This document shows positions 15,440 through 24,745 of a stretch of DNA of 64,000 nt, piece after piece. The DNA is taken from NCBI RefSeq assembly GCF_004310335.1, contig NZ_SIRS01000006.1, positions 222,297 to 286,296 of the forward strand. The letters are read 5' to 3'. Source of the stretch: Hyunsoonleella pacifica (GTDB taxonomy: Bacteria > Bacteroidota > Bacteroidia > Flavobacteriales > Flavobacteriaceae). The stretch's first letter is position 1; the number at the start of each line of letters is the position of its first letter. The notes under the pieces are model-generated. The model had not been told where the DNA came from, searched no databases, and saw only the letters and a program-made list of their open reading frames with translations. Position numbers and translations under genes: made by a program.

Positions 15440-15531
15440 GGTTGAGCCAACCTGTTTTTTTTATTTTGATCTTCGTACTTTGCATTCTAATGGGATGTTT
15501 AAATTATTAAAAAGTAAACCCAAATCTTAAA

Positions 15532-17058
15532 GTGAAACATTTTATTTTCTTCATTACCTTATTAATTCTACCTATTGGTTTATTGGCCCAAGACGAGGTT
15601 ATAAAAACTAAGTTTATTGAAAGTGGTGTCATTCATGAAAGTGTAGATGCTAACTCTTCTGTAGTTATTCATTTCAAAAGGAACCAGAAATGTATAGTTT
15701 TAGAATATTCAGGACAAAATACATATAAGGTTAAATATGATGAACTTTTAGGCTATGTAGGAGATGAATTTTTGGATATTACAGAAAGTATGATGGATTT
15801 GTTCTACGATTATGAAGAGCAGGAAATGCAAAAGTTAATCGCAGAGGAAGAAAATAGACAGCAGAAAATTCGAGATATAGTAGAACAAAAAGAGAAAAGG
15901 ATAAAAGATTCTATTGCCAAAATAGCTGAGGCAAAACGTATAAAAGAATTAGAGCTTCAGCGTCTGGCAGCAATAAAAGAAAAGAAGAGGTTAGACTCTA
16001 TAGCGAGGGTTGAGGAAGAACTTAAACGTATAGAAAGAGAAAAGGAAGTAGCAAGACAACGAGTAGCAGCATTAAAAGAACAGCGTCGATTGGATTCCAT
16101 AGCTAGAGTTGAGGCAGAGGCGAAAAAACAATTAGAACGACAAAGAGAGCTAGAGCGTCAACGTTTGGCAGTAATAAAAGAAAAGAAGAGGTTAGACTCT
16201 ATAGTGAGGGTTGAGGAAGAACTTAAAAGTATAGAAAGAGAAAGAGAACAAGCAAGACGACGAGCAGCAGCTTTAAAAGAACAGCGTCGCTTAGATTCTA
16301 TTGCAAGAGTAGAATCAGAAGCTAAAAAGCAATTAGAGCGAGAAAGAGAACTTGAGCGTCAACGTTCAGCAGCACTAAAAGAAAAGAGAAGATTAGATTC
16401 AATAGCTCAGGTAAAAGAGTTAGAAAAGCAAAAATTAGCAAGGGAATTAGAATTAGCAAGAAAGCAATTAGAAGATTTAAAGAAAAAACAATTAAGAGAT
16501 TCTATTGCACAAATTGAAGCCCTTAAAAAACAGAAGTTAACAGATGCTACATCTCAAGTAGGAACGCTTTCAGAGGATGATAAAAATAAACAAGAATTAG
16601 AGCAAAAGCAAAGAGAAGCTAAGGAGCGATTAAAGTTTAGAGACTCTTGTCATTATCAAGTTAATGAATATGATAGGTTCTACAACATAAGAACTATAAG
16701 GACTGAAGCATACACTATTGCAGAACATTTAACGGTTGAACTTTATAAGCAAGGTTTAAAAACAAATGTATTTTTTAATTTGTCTAAATATAATTTAGGA
16801 TGCGCAAGTTATTTACCTAACCAGCGTTCTAGTGTTAAGATTACTCTTGATAATGGTCAAGTAGTTTCATTTTACCACTCTTGGGATATAGAATGCGGAA
16901 GCTTTTTGTTCAAGGCTAACCTTAATAAAACCAAAATATCAAGTTTGTTAAAATATCCAATTAAATCTATTCTTCTTAAAGGCACTACAGATTCTTTAGA
17001 AATAACAAGAATAGAGTATAGAGAGTTTTTTATGGATAAGTTAAAATGTATTGAATAA
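15532..17058 (+). CDS. Exported coiled-coil protein with 201-bp tandem repeats
   Basis: 508 residues from a GTG start; signal peptide KHFIFFITLLILPIGLLAQ. Residues about 25-85 form an SH3-like domain (VIHESVDANSSVVIHF, GYVGDEFLDI). Residues about 100-360 are a continuous charged helix with the recurring core KKRLDSIARVEEEL / QRRLDSIARVEAEAK. At DNA level a 201-bp (67-residue) unit starts at about 15973, 16174 and 16375 with few differences, so the coil grew by recent duplication. A C-terminal globular part (residues 365-508, SYLPNQRSSVKITLDNGQV) follows. Function unknown; it is probably periplasmic or surface-linked. Confidence 0.8.
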   Translation: MKHFIFFITLLILPIGLLAQDEVIKTKFIESGVIHESVDANSSVVIHFKRNQKCIVLEYSGQNTYKVKYDELLGYVGDEFLDITESMMDLFYDYEEQEMQKLIAEEENRQQKIRDIVEQKEKRIKDSIAKIAEAKRIKELELQRLAAIKEKKRLDSIARVEEELKRIEREKEVARQRVAALKEQRRLDSIARVEAEAKKQLERQRELERQRLAVIKEKKRLDSIVRVEEELKSIEREREQARRRAAALKEQRRLDSIARVESEAKKQLERERELERQRSAALKEKRRLDSIAQVKELEKQKLARELELARKQLEDLKKKQLRDSIAQIEALKKQKLTDATSQVGTLSEDDKNKQELEQKQREAKERLKFRDSCHYQVNEYDRFYNIRTIRTEAYTIAEHLTVELYKQGLKTNVFFNLSKYNLGCASYLPNQRSSVKITLDNGQVVSFYHSWDIECGSFLFKANLNKTKISSLLKYPIKSILLKGTTDSLEITRIEYREFFMDKLKCIE

Positions 17059-17081
17059 CTAACTAATTATCGACTAGTCCT

Positions 17082-17113
17082 AAAAAACCTCAACGAATTT
17101 GTTGAGGTTTTTT
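17082..17113 (+). terminator. Terminator after the coiled-coil gene
   Basis: AAAAAACCTCAAC pairs with GTTGAGGTTTTTT around GAATTT. Strong stem with T runs on both strands, so it may be bidirectional. Confidence 0.88.
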
Positions 17114-17131
17114 TATTATCTAGTTTATAGA

Positions 17132-17287
17132 TTATAATCCTTCAATTTGATTAAAATCACTTTTGTTTCTATAAATTTTCCTAACTAATTTGTAATACTG
17201 TACTTGATGTGGAATCCAGTCTTGTATATTGAATTCCTGTCTGTGCAGTACTGATAATTCAGTGTTTCAAAATATATTTTTATTCAT
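17132..17287 (-). pseudogene. Small unknown protein broken by an in-frame TGA
   Basis: On the minus strand ATG at 17285-17287 opens MNKNIF, then TGA (17267-17269), then 44 sense codons beginning NTELSVLHRQEFNIQDWIPH, with YYKLVRKIYRNKSD later, and TAA at 17132. The part after the TGA has the composition and aromatic pattern of a real protein rather than of random AT-rich DNA. A single base change from GAA or CGA would give the TGA. The family is not recognised. The rest of the 17114-17359 gap shows nothing else. Confidence 0.4.
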
Positions 17288-17359
17288 TGATAAAAACTAT
17301 GGATTAGAAATTCATAGAGGTTTACTTATTTTCAAAAAACCAAGTTCAGTTCCACATAG

Positions 17360-20300
17360 TTAATCCAAAATTGTAGGGACTCCAACTTCTGATAAAGCGT
17401 TCTCAATTTTAGGAACATCCATATCAATAAATTGTGTAAGCTTAGGTTTTATTTTATTAAAAAGAATTTTAGCCATTTCTAAACTTTTCATGTGTGTTTT
17501 TGTAGGGCCGTAAGTAGTACCAAAACCACGTCCGGCAACAGATAGTCTTGATGAAATAGACTGTACATCTTTTTCTTTTATTTCTTTTTTTGCTGCATTA
17601 CCATAAAGTAGCTGTTTAAGTGCACTCATTTCTTGTTTTAAAACACTTATTTTATGTTCAATTTTACCTGGATTTGTTTTAGCAAAAACTAAAGCTTTAT
17701 CGTAAGCTTCAAGTTTTTTTGTAGCTCTTGTAAACTGACTTAATTTAGATTCAAATAATGTTTTGAAAGATTTATAGTCCTGTGCGTACGCGTCTATTTT
17801 ATTTTTTAAAGGATTATCCAAAACATTTTCTCTAATTCTAACCACTTCAAAGGTTTGAGGTTTTGATAAAGGATTAACACTACCATTTATTTTTGAAAAC
17901 ATTGATACAGAGTATGTGCCTTCATCAGCAAACAAGTCGTAATAATTTTGCGAAGAACTTTTAGGAATTTTATTTAAATATAATGAGGAACTTTTAGGGA
18001 TTTTTAAATTCCAAGCCACTCTGTTAAATCCTTTTTTGTAAGGGGCATTAATTCTGGTTATAAAATTATCTTTATTATCATGTATAACCAAAATAATAGA
18101 AGCTCCTTCCTCATTATTTTCTTTATCTAGAGTATCCCAACCAGGAAACGGAATATTTTGGTTGTTTTTCTTTAACTGTTTTTCTAATTTCTGGCGTTTA
18201 GATTTTAAACTTTTAAATCCGTCAGGTAAATAATAGGTAAAAACAGCACCATATTCAGGGTTTTTTGCCATAAAAAACGAAGCGCCTTGACTAGATGTAC
18301 CACCGTTAATAGGCTTATATTGTAAAGCTTTTTTGGGTTTAAATAGAGTTGCAGAAGTGGAATTTACATCCCAATTTCTTAAGGCGCTATAATCATCTAA
18401 AACATAAAATCCACGACCAAAAGATGCAGCAACTAAGTCGTTTTCTCTTTTTTGAATTGCCAAATCTCTAAAGGGTATCGTTGGTAAACCTTCGCTAAAT
18501 TTAATCCATTTATCGCCTTGGTTAAACGTTACATAAATACCATATTCGGTTGCCAAAAACATCAAATTTGGATTTATATGGTCTTGTACTATTCGCCAGA
18601 TAAGAGTGTTGTTAGGAATACCATTTGTAATAGGTTTCCAGGTTTTACCACCATTGGTACTTTTTAATAGGTAAGGTTTATAATCTCCAAATTTGTGATT
18701 GTCAAGTGCCAAATAAGCTATATTCACATCATGTAAATCAGCCTTAATATCATTTACAAAAGCAGTAGAAGGTACGTTGGGTAAATTGCCTACCATTAAT
18801 TTGGTCCATGAGTCGCCTCCATTTTTTGTATATTGAATAATTCCATCATCTGTTCCTGCATACAACACATTTTCATCTATAGGAGATTCTGCCAAAGACG
18901 TAATAGTGTTATAGGTTGACATGGCATAAACATCCCAAGCAGCATCCCAACTTTGTTGTTTGCCCATAATGGGTAGTGATAAACGCTCTTCGTTTTTAGT
19001 TAAATCTTTAGAAATAGGAGTCCAACTATCGCCTCTATCATTAGATCTCCATACACGTTGTGTACCAAAATACAAACGTTTAGAGTTATGATGGCTTACC
19101 AAAATAGGAGAGTCCCAATTATTGCGTTCATAGGGTTCATCAATGCCTTCCTGAGGTCTTATAAAAACAGCTTCACCAGTAGTTCTATCTACCCTATTTA
19201 AATATCCCTGTTGCGATTGCGCATATACAATATTAGGGTTTCCGGGTTCTGTTGCTGGTTGGTGCCCATCACCACCCAAAAGTACAAACCAATCAGCATT
19301 AGAAATTCCATTGGTTTTAAATGTTCTGGAAGGTCCTCCTTGAGAGTTGTTATCCTGAGTGCCACCGTAGATGTTATAAAAAGGTTCGGCATCATCAACA
19401 GCTAATTTATAAAATTGGGTAAGTGGTAAATTATTTATGTATTTCCAAGTTTTAGAACCGTCAAAAGATTCGTAGATGCCTCCATCAGTTCCAATCAACA
19501 TATAGTTGGGGTCGTTAGGTTTAAAAGTTAGAGCATGATTATCAGAGTGCTTATCCTTTTCATTCATAATATAAAATGTCTTTCCGCCATCTTCAGAAAC
19601 TTGCGCTCTAACATCCATTAAATAGAGCTTATCAAAAATATGAGGAGATGCTATAAGTTCTTGGTAGTAATGAGGACCAGTACCATCAGAAACAGTACTG
19701 GACATTTTTGTCCAACTCGCCCCTTGATTATCCGATCTGTAAATTGCTCCAGTACGTCTTTGTAATTCAATGGCAGCATAAATTACATCAGGGTTAATAG
19801 GAGAAATAGCTAACCCAATTTTACCCATATCCCCTTTAGGTAATCCGGTTTTTAGCTTACTCCAAGACTCTCCACCATCTGTACTTTTGTAAATAGCGGT
19901 TCCAGGACCACCGCCCATGTAAGCCGCTACATTTCTATGGCGTTGCCAAGTAGCAGCATAAAGTATTTTTTCATTTCTTGGATCTATTACTATATCTGTT
20001 ACACCCGTCCATTCGTTGTCGCTTAAAACCAATTTCCAAGTATTACCACCATCAGTAGTTTTATATAAACCACGTTCGCCTCCAGAACTCCATAATGGTC
20101 CTTGGGAAGCAACCCAAACTTCATTAGGGTTTTTAGGGTTAACTATAATTTTAGAGATGTGTTCAGACTTTTTTAAGCCTTTATCTATCCAAGTTTTCCC
20201 ACCATCATAACTCACATAAATACCATGACCAATACCAATATGTCGTCCCCCAACATTTTCTCCAGTGCCAAGCCAAATAGTATTCGGGTTATTAGGATCT

Positions 20301-20605
20301 AGTGTTAAGCAACCTGTAGAATAAAAAGGTTGATTGTCTGTTAAAGGTATCCAAGTTGTACCAGCATTTTCAGTTTTCCAAACCCCACCAGAACCAACAG
20401 CAACATACCAAATATTTTGGTTATGAGGATGAATTACAATATCCGCAATTCGTCCAGACATAAAAGCGGGACCAATACTTCTAAATTTTAAACCTGTTAC
20501 AATAGAATCCTTTTCAGTGCCAGTGTTCTTCTGTGCGTTGAGGTTAAGGTTAAAGAGTAAAAACAGTATAAGAATTGAGGTAAAAATGGTTTTTGAGCTA
20601 GTCAT
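17360..20605 (-). CDS. Large exported Asp-box (BNR/VPS10-like) beta-propeller protein
   Basis: 1081 residues from the ATG at 20605; the longer frame from 20620 begins with a TTG inside the -7 element and is rejected. Signal peptide SKTIFTSILILFLLFNLNLNAQ. Residues about 40-750 hold ten or more Asp-box turns of the form S-x-D-x-G-x-T-W (SYDGGKTWID, TTDGGNTWKLV, STDGGESWSKL, SNDRGDSWTPI, TKNGGDSWTKL, STNGGKTWKPI), as in sialidases and VPS10/sortilin propellers. After them come a beta-rich segment and a helical C-terminal part (ATKKLEAYDKALVFAK). Catalytic sialidase residues cannot be seen; often misannotated as glycosyl hydrolase. It probably binds ligands or works with peptidases in the envelope; no secretion-sorting tail is evident. 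Confidence 0.82.
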   Translation of the reverse strand: MTSSKTIFTSILILFLLFNLNLNAQKNTGTEKDSIVTGLKFRSIGPAFMSGRIADIVIHPHNQNIWYVAVGSGGVWKTENAGTTWIPLTDNQPFYSTGCLTLDPNNPNTIWLGTGENVGGRHIGIGHGIYVSYDGGKTWIDKGLKKSEHISKIIVNPKNPNEVWVASQGPLWSSGGERGLYKTTDGGNTWKLVLSDNEWTGVTDIVIDPRNEKILYAATWQRHRNVAAYMGGGPGTAIYKSTDGGESWSKLKTGLPKGDMGKIGLAISPINPDVIYAAIELQRRTGAIYRSDNQGASWTKMSSTVSDGTGPHYYQELIASPHIFDKLYLMDVRAQVSEDGGKTFYIMNEKDKHSDNHALTFKPNDPNYMLIGTDGGIYESFDGSKTWKYINNLPLTQFYKLAVDDAEPFYNIYGGTQDNNSQGGPSRTFKTNGISNADWFVLLGGDGHQPATEPGNPNIVYAQSQQGYLNRVDRTTGEAVFIRPQEGIDEPYERNNWDSPILVSHHNSKRLYFGTQRVWRSNDRGDSWTPISKDLTKNEERLSLPIMGKQQSWDAAWDVYAMSTYNTITSLAESPIDENVLYAGTDDGIIQYTKNGGDSWTKLMVGNLPNVPSTAFVNDIKADLHDVNIAYLALDNHKFGDYKPYLLKSTNGGKTWKPITNGIPNNTLIWRIVQDHINPNLMFLATEYGIYVTFNQGDKWIKFSEGLPTIPFRDLAIQKRENDLVAASFGRGFYVLDDYSALRNWDVNSTSATLFKPKKALQYKPINGGTSSQGASFFMAKNPEYGAVFTYYLPDGFKSLKSKRQKLEKQLKKNNQNIPFPGWDTLDKENNEEGASIILVIHDNKDNFITRINAPYKKGFNRVAWNLKIPKSSSLYLNKIPKSSSQNYYDLFADEGTYSVSMFSKINGSVNPLSKPQTFEVVRIRENVLDNPLKNKIDAYAQDYKSFKTLFESKLSQFTRATKKLEAYDKALVFAKTNPGKIEHKISVLKQEMSALKQLLYGNAAKKEIKEKDVQSISSRLSVAGRGFGTTYGPTKTHMKSLEMAKILFNKIKPKLTQFIDMDVPKIENALSEVGVPTILD

Positions 20606-20617
20606 AATAGTTTTTTT

Positions 20618-20625
20618 CAAATTTA
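20618..20625 (-). promoter_or_regulatory. -7 element of the Asp-box protein gene
   Basis: TAAATTTG on the minus strand, 12 bases upstream of the ATG at 20605, leaving a very short leader. It decides the start codon. Confidence 0.55.
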
Positions 20626-20681
20626 ACCATTGCGATTTCAGATGTGTTAAATTTTAATAAAAAAATAACATTTTGGAAATA

Positions 20682-20720
20682 AAAAAACCTGCTATAGTAT
20701 AAAACTGTTAGCAGGTTTTT
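20682..20720 (-). terminator. Terminator of tmRNA
   Basis: On the minus strand AAAAACCTGCTA pairs with TAGCAGGTTTTT around an AT-rich loop, followed by T residues. It begins directly after the 3' end of the mature tmRNA. Confidence 0.85.
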
Positions 20721-20721
20721 G

Positions 20722-21115
20722 TGGAGTCGGAGAGAATCGAACTCTCGTCCAAACAAGTAACCAAAGAGCTTTCTACACGTTTAGTCTATTCTTGGGTTTT
20801 CGATTGTAAACTGGTTAAAGACAACCTATTTACAACTTAGCTTTTAAATCTCGAAGGCGCATCAAAGCGCTACACCATCTTAGTTAATATTTACGATGCC
20901 TCTAAAAAGAACGCCATTAACCAAGGCTTTCTGGAGACATTTAGCTTGCACACCTTGTGTGCCGGGGCTTGAACTTACTATAATTCAGTTATTAAGCAGC
21001 TAAAGCGTAGTTATTCTCGCCGTTTAAAATTTGGTCTAGCCTTTTACGTGTTTCAATGCCATTACACGACGTGCTTACCGTTCAATTAATCTCGCTGTCA
21101 AAACCAGTCGACCCC
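20722..21115 (-). ncRNA. ssrA: Transfer-messenger RNA
   Basis: About 394 nt. The 5' end GGGGTCGACTGG pairs with CGACTCC at the 3' end over 7 bp (one G-U); the T-arm GAGAGTTCGATTCTC is intact. The tag frame lies at 20992-21021: GGC GAG AAT AAC TAC GCT TTA GCT GCT and then two TAA, giving GENNYALAA, the usual flavobacterial tag that sends rescued proteins to proteases. The terminal CCA does not look genome-encoded (the genome reads ACAA after the acceptor), so it would be added by the CCA enzyme. Confidence 0.95.
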
Positions 21116-21131
21116 GTGTTAATTTTAGTAA

Positions 21132-21211
21132 GAGCGTTACCCACAAGGGGTCGAGCTATCCACTATATCTTTTGCGAAAAGCAAAAGGATGTCGCTTCTA
21201 TCCCTAACGCA
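21132..21211 (-). repeat. Dispersed intergenic repeat, family 1, copy D, upstream of tmRNA
   Basis: On the minus strand it runs from GCGTTAGGGATAGAAGCGAC to GACCCCTTGTGGGTAACGC, with the inner inverted pair CCTTTTGC/GCAAAAGG. It starts 16 bases upstream of the mature tmRNA 5' end, between it and the candidate promoter. Confidence 0.8.
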
Positions 21212-21216
21212 GAGGG

Positions 21217-21249
21217 CAAATTTAGAAAAATCTTTGTTAATCATGCCAA
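21217..21249 (-). promoter_or_regulatory. Candidate tmRNA promoter
   Basis: TTG (21247-21249) and TAAATTTG (21217-21224) on the minus strand with 22 bases between. If used, the precursor would start about 95 nt before the mature 5' end and include the repeat, to be trimmed by RNase P. Confidence 0.45.
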
Positions 21250-21334
21250 ATCCAATTAATTTAGAGCAAAAATTATTCCAATAGTTTTAGTTGGCAGTAT
21301 ACGGTTCAACAAATCAACAATTAAACGCATCCAC

Positions 21335-22543
21335 ATGAAGTTTGCCATCATAAAAGAACGTAAAAATCCACCAGACCGTCGGGTTGTATTCTCACCCGCT
21401 AAATTGATTGAAGCCAAAACAAAGTTTCCAAAAGCAGAATTTGTAGTAGAGTCATCAGATATTCGCGTATTTTCAGATGAAGCTTATGCTAATAAAGGTT
21501 TTGAGGTAACTGAAGATGTGACGGACTGCGACGTAATGATAGGTGTAAAAGAAGTGCCAATTAAGGCTTTGATACCCAATAAAACATACTTTTTCTTTTC
21601 GCATACCATAAAAAAACAGCCTTATAACAGAAAGTTATTACAGGCGATACTTGAGAAAAATATTGAGCTATACGACCATGAAACCATTGTAAACGACAAA
21701 GGATTTCGCCTCATAGGGTTTGGAAGATACGCAGGAATTGTTGGAGCCTACAACGGATTTAGAGCTTGGGGTTTAAAGTATGATGCTTGGAATTTGCCAA
21801 AAGCAGGACCGTTGCCAAATCAAGCTGCTTTAATTGAAGAATTAAAGAGAATTGAACTGCCTAACATCAAAATATTACTAACTGGCAGCGGAAAAGTATC
21901 GAATGGTGCCCAAGAAATGCTAGATGCTATGCATGTCAAATTAGTTTCTGTTGATGACTATTTGAGTCAGGATTTTAACGAACCAGTATATTGTAAAATA
22001 GATGTCTTAGATTACAATAAAAGATTGGATGGTACAGAAGTAACCGATGTTTTTGATTTTTTCAATCATCCCGAAAAGTATGAATCCAACTTCATGCGTT
22101 TTGCAAAAGTAACAGATTATTACATTGCAGGTCATTTTTACGGCGATAGTGCACCTTATCTTTATACAAGAGAAGATGTGAAATCTCTAGATTTTAATAT
22201 AAAAGTAGTAGCAGATATAAGTTGCGATGTTGATGGGCCTGTAGCAACAACACTAAGGGCTTCAACCATTGCAGACCCTATTTATGGATACGACCCAGAA
22301 ACCGAAACAGAAATAGATTTTAAGGATGACAGAGCAATTACTGTGATGGCAGTGGATAATTTGCCTTGCGAGCTTCCTCAAGATGCTAGTGAGGGGTTTG
22401 GTGAGATGTTTCTAGAACATGTAATTCCGGCGTTTTTTAATAACGATAAAGACGGCATACTTACCCGTGCAAAAATTACTGAAAATGGTAAATTGACTAA
22501 CCGTTTTAGTTATTTACAGGATTATGTGGATGGTGTAGAGTAG
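21335..22543 (+). CDS. Saccharopine / alanine dehydrogenase-like NAD oxidoreductase
   Basis: 402 residues. The N terminus KFAIIKERKNPPDRRVVFSP and the mid-protein KILLTGSGKVSNGAQEML (NAD-binding Gly-rich loop) match the alanine dehydrogenase / pyridine nucleotide transhydrogenase and LYS1-type saccharopine dehydrogenase fold. The conserved VVADISCDVDGPVATTLR points to the LYS1-like branch. In flavobacteria such proteins occur alone and their substrate is not established. No lysine pathway genes are adjacent. The ATG at 21335 follows a short motif (AAATCAACAATTAAAC) shared with the kdgK-eda spacer. Confidence 0.82.
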   Translation: MKFAIIKERKNPPDRRVVFSPAKLIEAKTKFPKAEFVVESSDIRVFSDEAYANKGFEVTEDVTDCDVMIGVKEVPIKALIPNKTYFFFSHTIKKQPYNRKLLQAILEKNIELYDHETIVNDKGFRLIGFGRYAGIVGAYNGFRAWGLKYDAWNLPKAGPLPNQAALIEELKRIELPNIKILLTGSGKVSNGAQEMLDAMHVKLVSVDDYLSQDFNEPVYCKIDVLDYNKRLDGTEVTDVFDFFNHPEKYESNFMRFAKVTDYYIAGHFYGDSAPYLYTREDVKSLDFNIKVVADISCDVDGPVATTLRASTIADPIYGYDPETETEIDFKDDRAITVMAVDNLPCELPQDASEGFGEMFLEHVIPAFFNNDKDGILTRAKITENGKLTNRFSYLQDYVDGVE

Positions 22544-22554
22544 AGTGTATAGTA

Positions 22555-24657
22555 TCAATCTAAATTATCTTGTAATTCATTATGAAATGCTAAAATTACC
22601 CCAACACTTTTTTGATCTATGCGTTGACAGTGTACTGTTGCATTCTCAAGATTGGTCATCATTTTATTAAAAGCACCATTCTCAAAGATGTCACCACTCC
22701 CTTTTTCAAAACTGCCACCAGCTATAATAACTTCTTTTAGCTCATCTACGGTGTCAATGTTTGGGAGTTTAACAAAATTGATATGGTCTAGTTTAGCTAA
22801 ATCCTCATTCAAATTATCAAATAAGTCGTTAATTCTATGTTTAAAACTGTTAATAACGGCATGTGTTACTTCTTCGTTATTTTGCAATCTATTTAATTCA
22901 GAGTATATAGTACTCTTGGTTTGAATGCAATTTCTGTAGATGTTAGATAATAGGGTATGCTGCTTATACAAATTAATAAGCGTATCAGTCTTGGACGCTT
23001 TTTTAGCTAAAGCATAGTGAAGAGTGCAAAATGATGAGTCCCAGTCCTTAAAACTCTCGTTAAATAATTTTTCACGTTCTGTAATAAGCAAGTTATAACC
23101 TTCTTGTAAATTTTTCTTTTTAAAGGTTTTATTGTGAAAAGAAAATGAAGTTTCCTTTGTGGTACCTTGAGAAATATTACTTGCTTTAGTCATTAGCGCT
23201 TCAATATCTCTAACAGGTTGCATTAAGTCTTTTAGTTTTGTTTTTAATTGTTTTAAATACGTTGTAGAAGTTTCAATTAAAATTGATTTTTCTTTTAGTT
23301 CTTGTTCTTCAGGAATTTGTAAATATCTATTTTCAAAGGTGTTGTCGTAATCTTCAAGAAGTGTTTTACCTTGGTTTTCTGTAGCTATAAAGGTGTCAAA
23401 AGTGTCAGCTTCAGAAAACACCATATCTTTTTTATTAAAATAGACATCATATATTAATTTTGTCATTTCCTTTTGTAGATGTTCTTGTTTGTCAAATAAT
23501 AGCCACGGTGTTCTTTCGTCTATCTCGCACTTTATAAAAGGTGTTTTGGCATTGTCTTGTCGCTTATCGTTAGGAGGATGGCTAGCATACATGTTTACTT
23601 TAGAATGTTCTGAACTTGAAAAAAAAGTTTTCCCACCTCTAGAATCTGTTGGTAAATTATTAAGTAATGTTTCTTGCTGAGGCAGATTTTTTTCAATTGC
23701 CAAAGCATTATGGTTGTATAAGTTTTCAGTATATAATTTTTTCTGCGAAGCCAAATAAGCATGATTCATAGTGTCATTCCAATGTGTGTAACCGCTCTCT
23801 AATTTCCAAAGGGCAGAAATAATTGAGTCGCTACCTGAAGTGCTTATGGCTACTTTATCAGCATTAAATTCCATTTCTCTTGAGAGAGATGAATGCATAA
23901 TATTTAAAAACTGATAGAACAAATTAAGAATTTGGCGAATAATCCAAATAATAGGAGTAATAGCCCAAGCTGCTGCTGATAATCTAATATCTGATGCTCT
24001 CCATTGGTCTAATAAATCATCCCATTTGTCTCTAGAGAAAATCATATCATGAATTATGGTGTTAGCAGAAATTATGTAGCTACCAATTTTCATACTACGT
24101 TGCGCAAAATGACCAAACTCATGCGCCACAACTGCTTTAAATTCAGAAAAATTTAAACAATCCACAAGTCCCATACCAATGGTAAGTTCCTTTCTTACAG
24201 GTAAAAAAAGACTTAGCCACATATTGGAGTAAGCAACATAAGCATTTACATCAGGGTCAACATAGATGTTTTTAGGTTTTGGTGCACCTGTTTCTTCACA
24301 AATTTTATTTACAAATTCCCATAGTTTTGGGTAGTCTTGTTTCTTAAGTTTAATTCGATTATTAGGTTTGTTGTTTTTTAATTTAAAGATAAACTTCAAC
24401 GTAAAAACAAAGAGCATCATAGAACCAGCAATTGCACCAATTTTCATTAGGATTGTAAGTTTGTTTACACGTCCCATATCATATATGATGGCATAGTATA
24501 CCAAATACCCTAATGCTGTAACTAGAGCTGCGTATAAAATGAAAAATAAAAGTATGGCTAAAACAGCTAAAAAAGCTCTTAGCTGATAAGACGAAGGTAA
24601 TGATGTGATATTTTTAGGCACATCTGTGGGGCTCTTAGGGTAAAGAACTTCTGCCAT
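22555..24657 (-). CDS. M48 family membrane metalloprotease
   Basis: 700 residues. Two or three N-terminal membrane segments (residues 28-60 and 75-92), then the zinc site HEFGH at 179-183 in VVAHEFGHFAQRS and the third ligand region SLSREMEFNADKVAI around 260, as in HtpX/Ste24-type peptidases. The long C-terminal region (about 330-700) is helical and soluble, larger than in HtpX. It probably works in membrane protein quality control. It converges with the dehydrogenase gene, with 11 bases between the stops. Confidence 0.88.
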   Translation of the reverse strand: MAEVLYPKSPTDVPKNITSLPSSYQLRAFLAVLAILLFFILYAALVTALGYLVYYAIIYDMGRVNKLTILMKIGAIAGSMMLFVFTLKFIFKLKNNKPNNRIKLKKQDYPKLWEFVNKICEETGAPKPKNIYVDPDVNAYVAYSNMWLSLFLPVRKELTIGMGLVDCLNFSEFKAVVAHEFGHFAQRSMKIGSYIISANTIIHDMIFSRDKWDDLLDQWRASDIRLSAAAWAITPIIWIIRQILNLFYQFLNIMHSSLSREMEFNADKVAISTSGSDSIISALWKLESGYTHWNDTMNHAYLASQKKLYTENLYNHNALAIEKNLPQQETLLNNLPTDSRGGKTFFSSSEHSKVNMYASHPPNDKRQDNAKTPFIKCEIDERTPWLLFDKQEHLQKEMTKLIYDVYFNKKDMVFSEADTFDTFIATENQGKTLLEDYDNTFENRYLQIPEEQELKEKSILIETSTTYLKQLKTKLKDLMQPVRDIEALMTKASNISQGTTKETSFSFHNKTFKKKNLQEGYNLLITEREKLFNESFKDWDSSFCTLHYALAKKASKTDTLINLYKQHTLLSNIYRNCIQTKSTIYSELNRLQNNEEVTHAVINSFKHRINDLFDNLNEDLAKLDHINFVKLPNIDTVDELKEVIIAGGSFEKGSGDIFENGAFNKMMTNLENATVHCQRIDQKSVGVILAFHNELQDNLD

Positions 24658-24745
24658 AACTTGGTTTTTGTGAATTCAACCGTGAATATAGGAGTTTTCT
24701 TTATCTGTAGTATTAAAATGAATTACTATTCGATGTAAGGTTTAA

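Noticed and set aside
21056-21259. Open frame of 67 codons on the plus strand near tmRNA
   Set aside because: It lies antisense to the tmRNA 5' part and the repeat; no protein-like composition.
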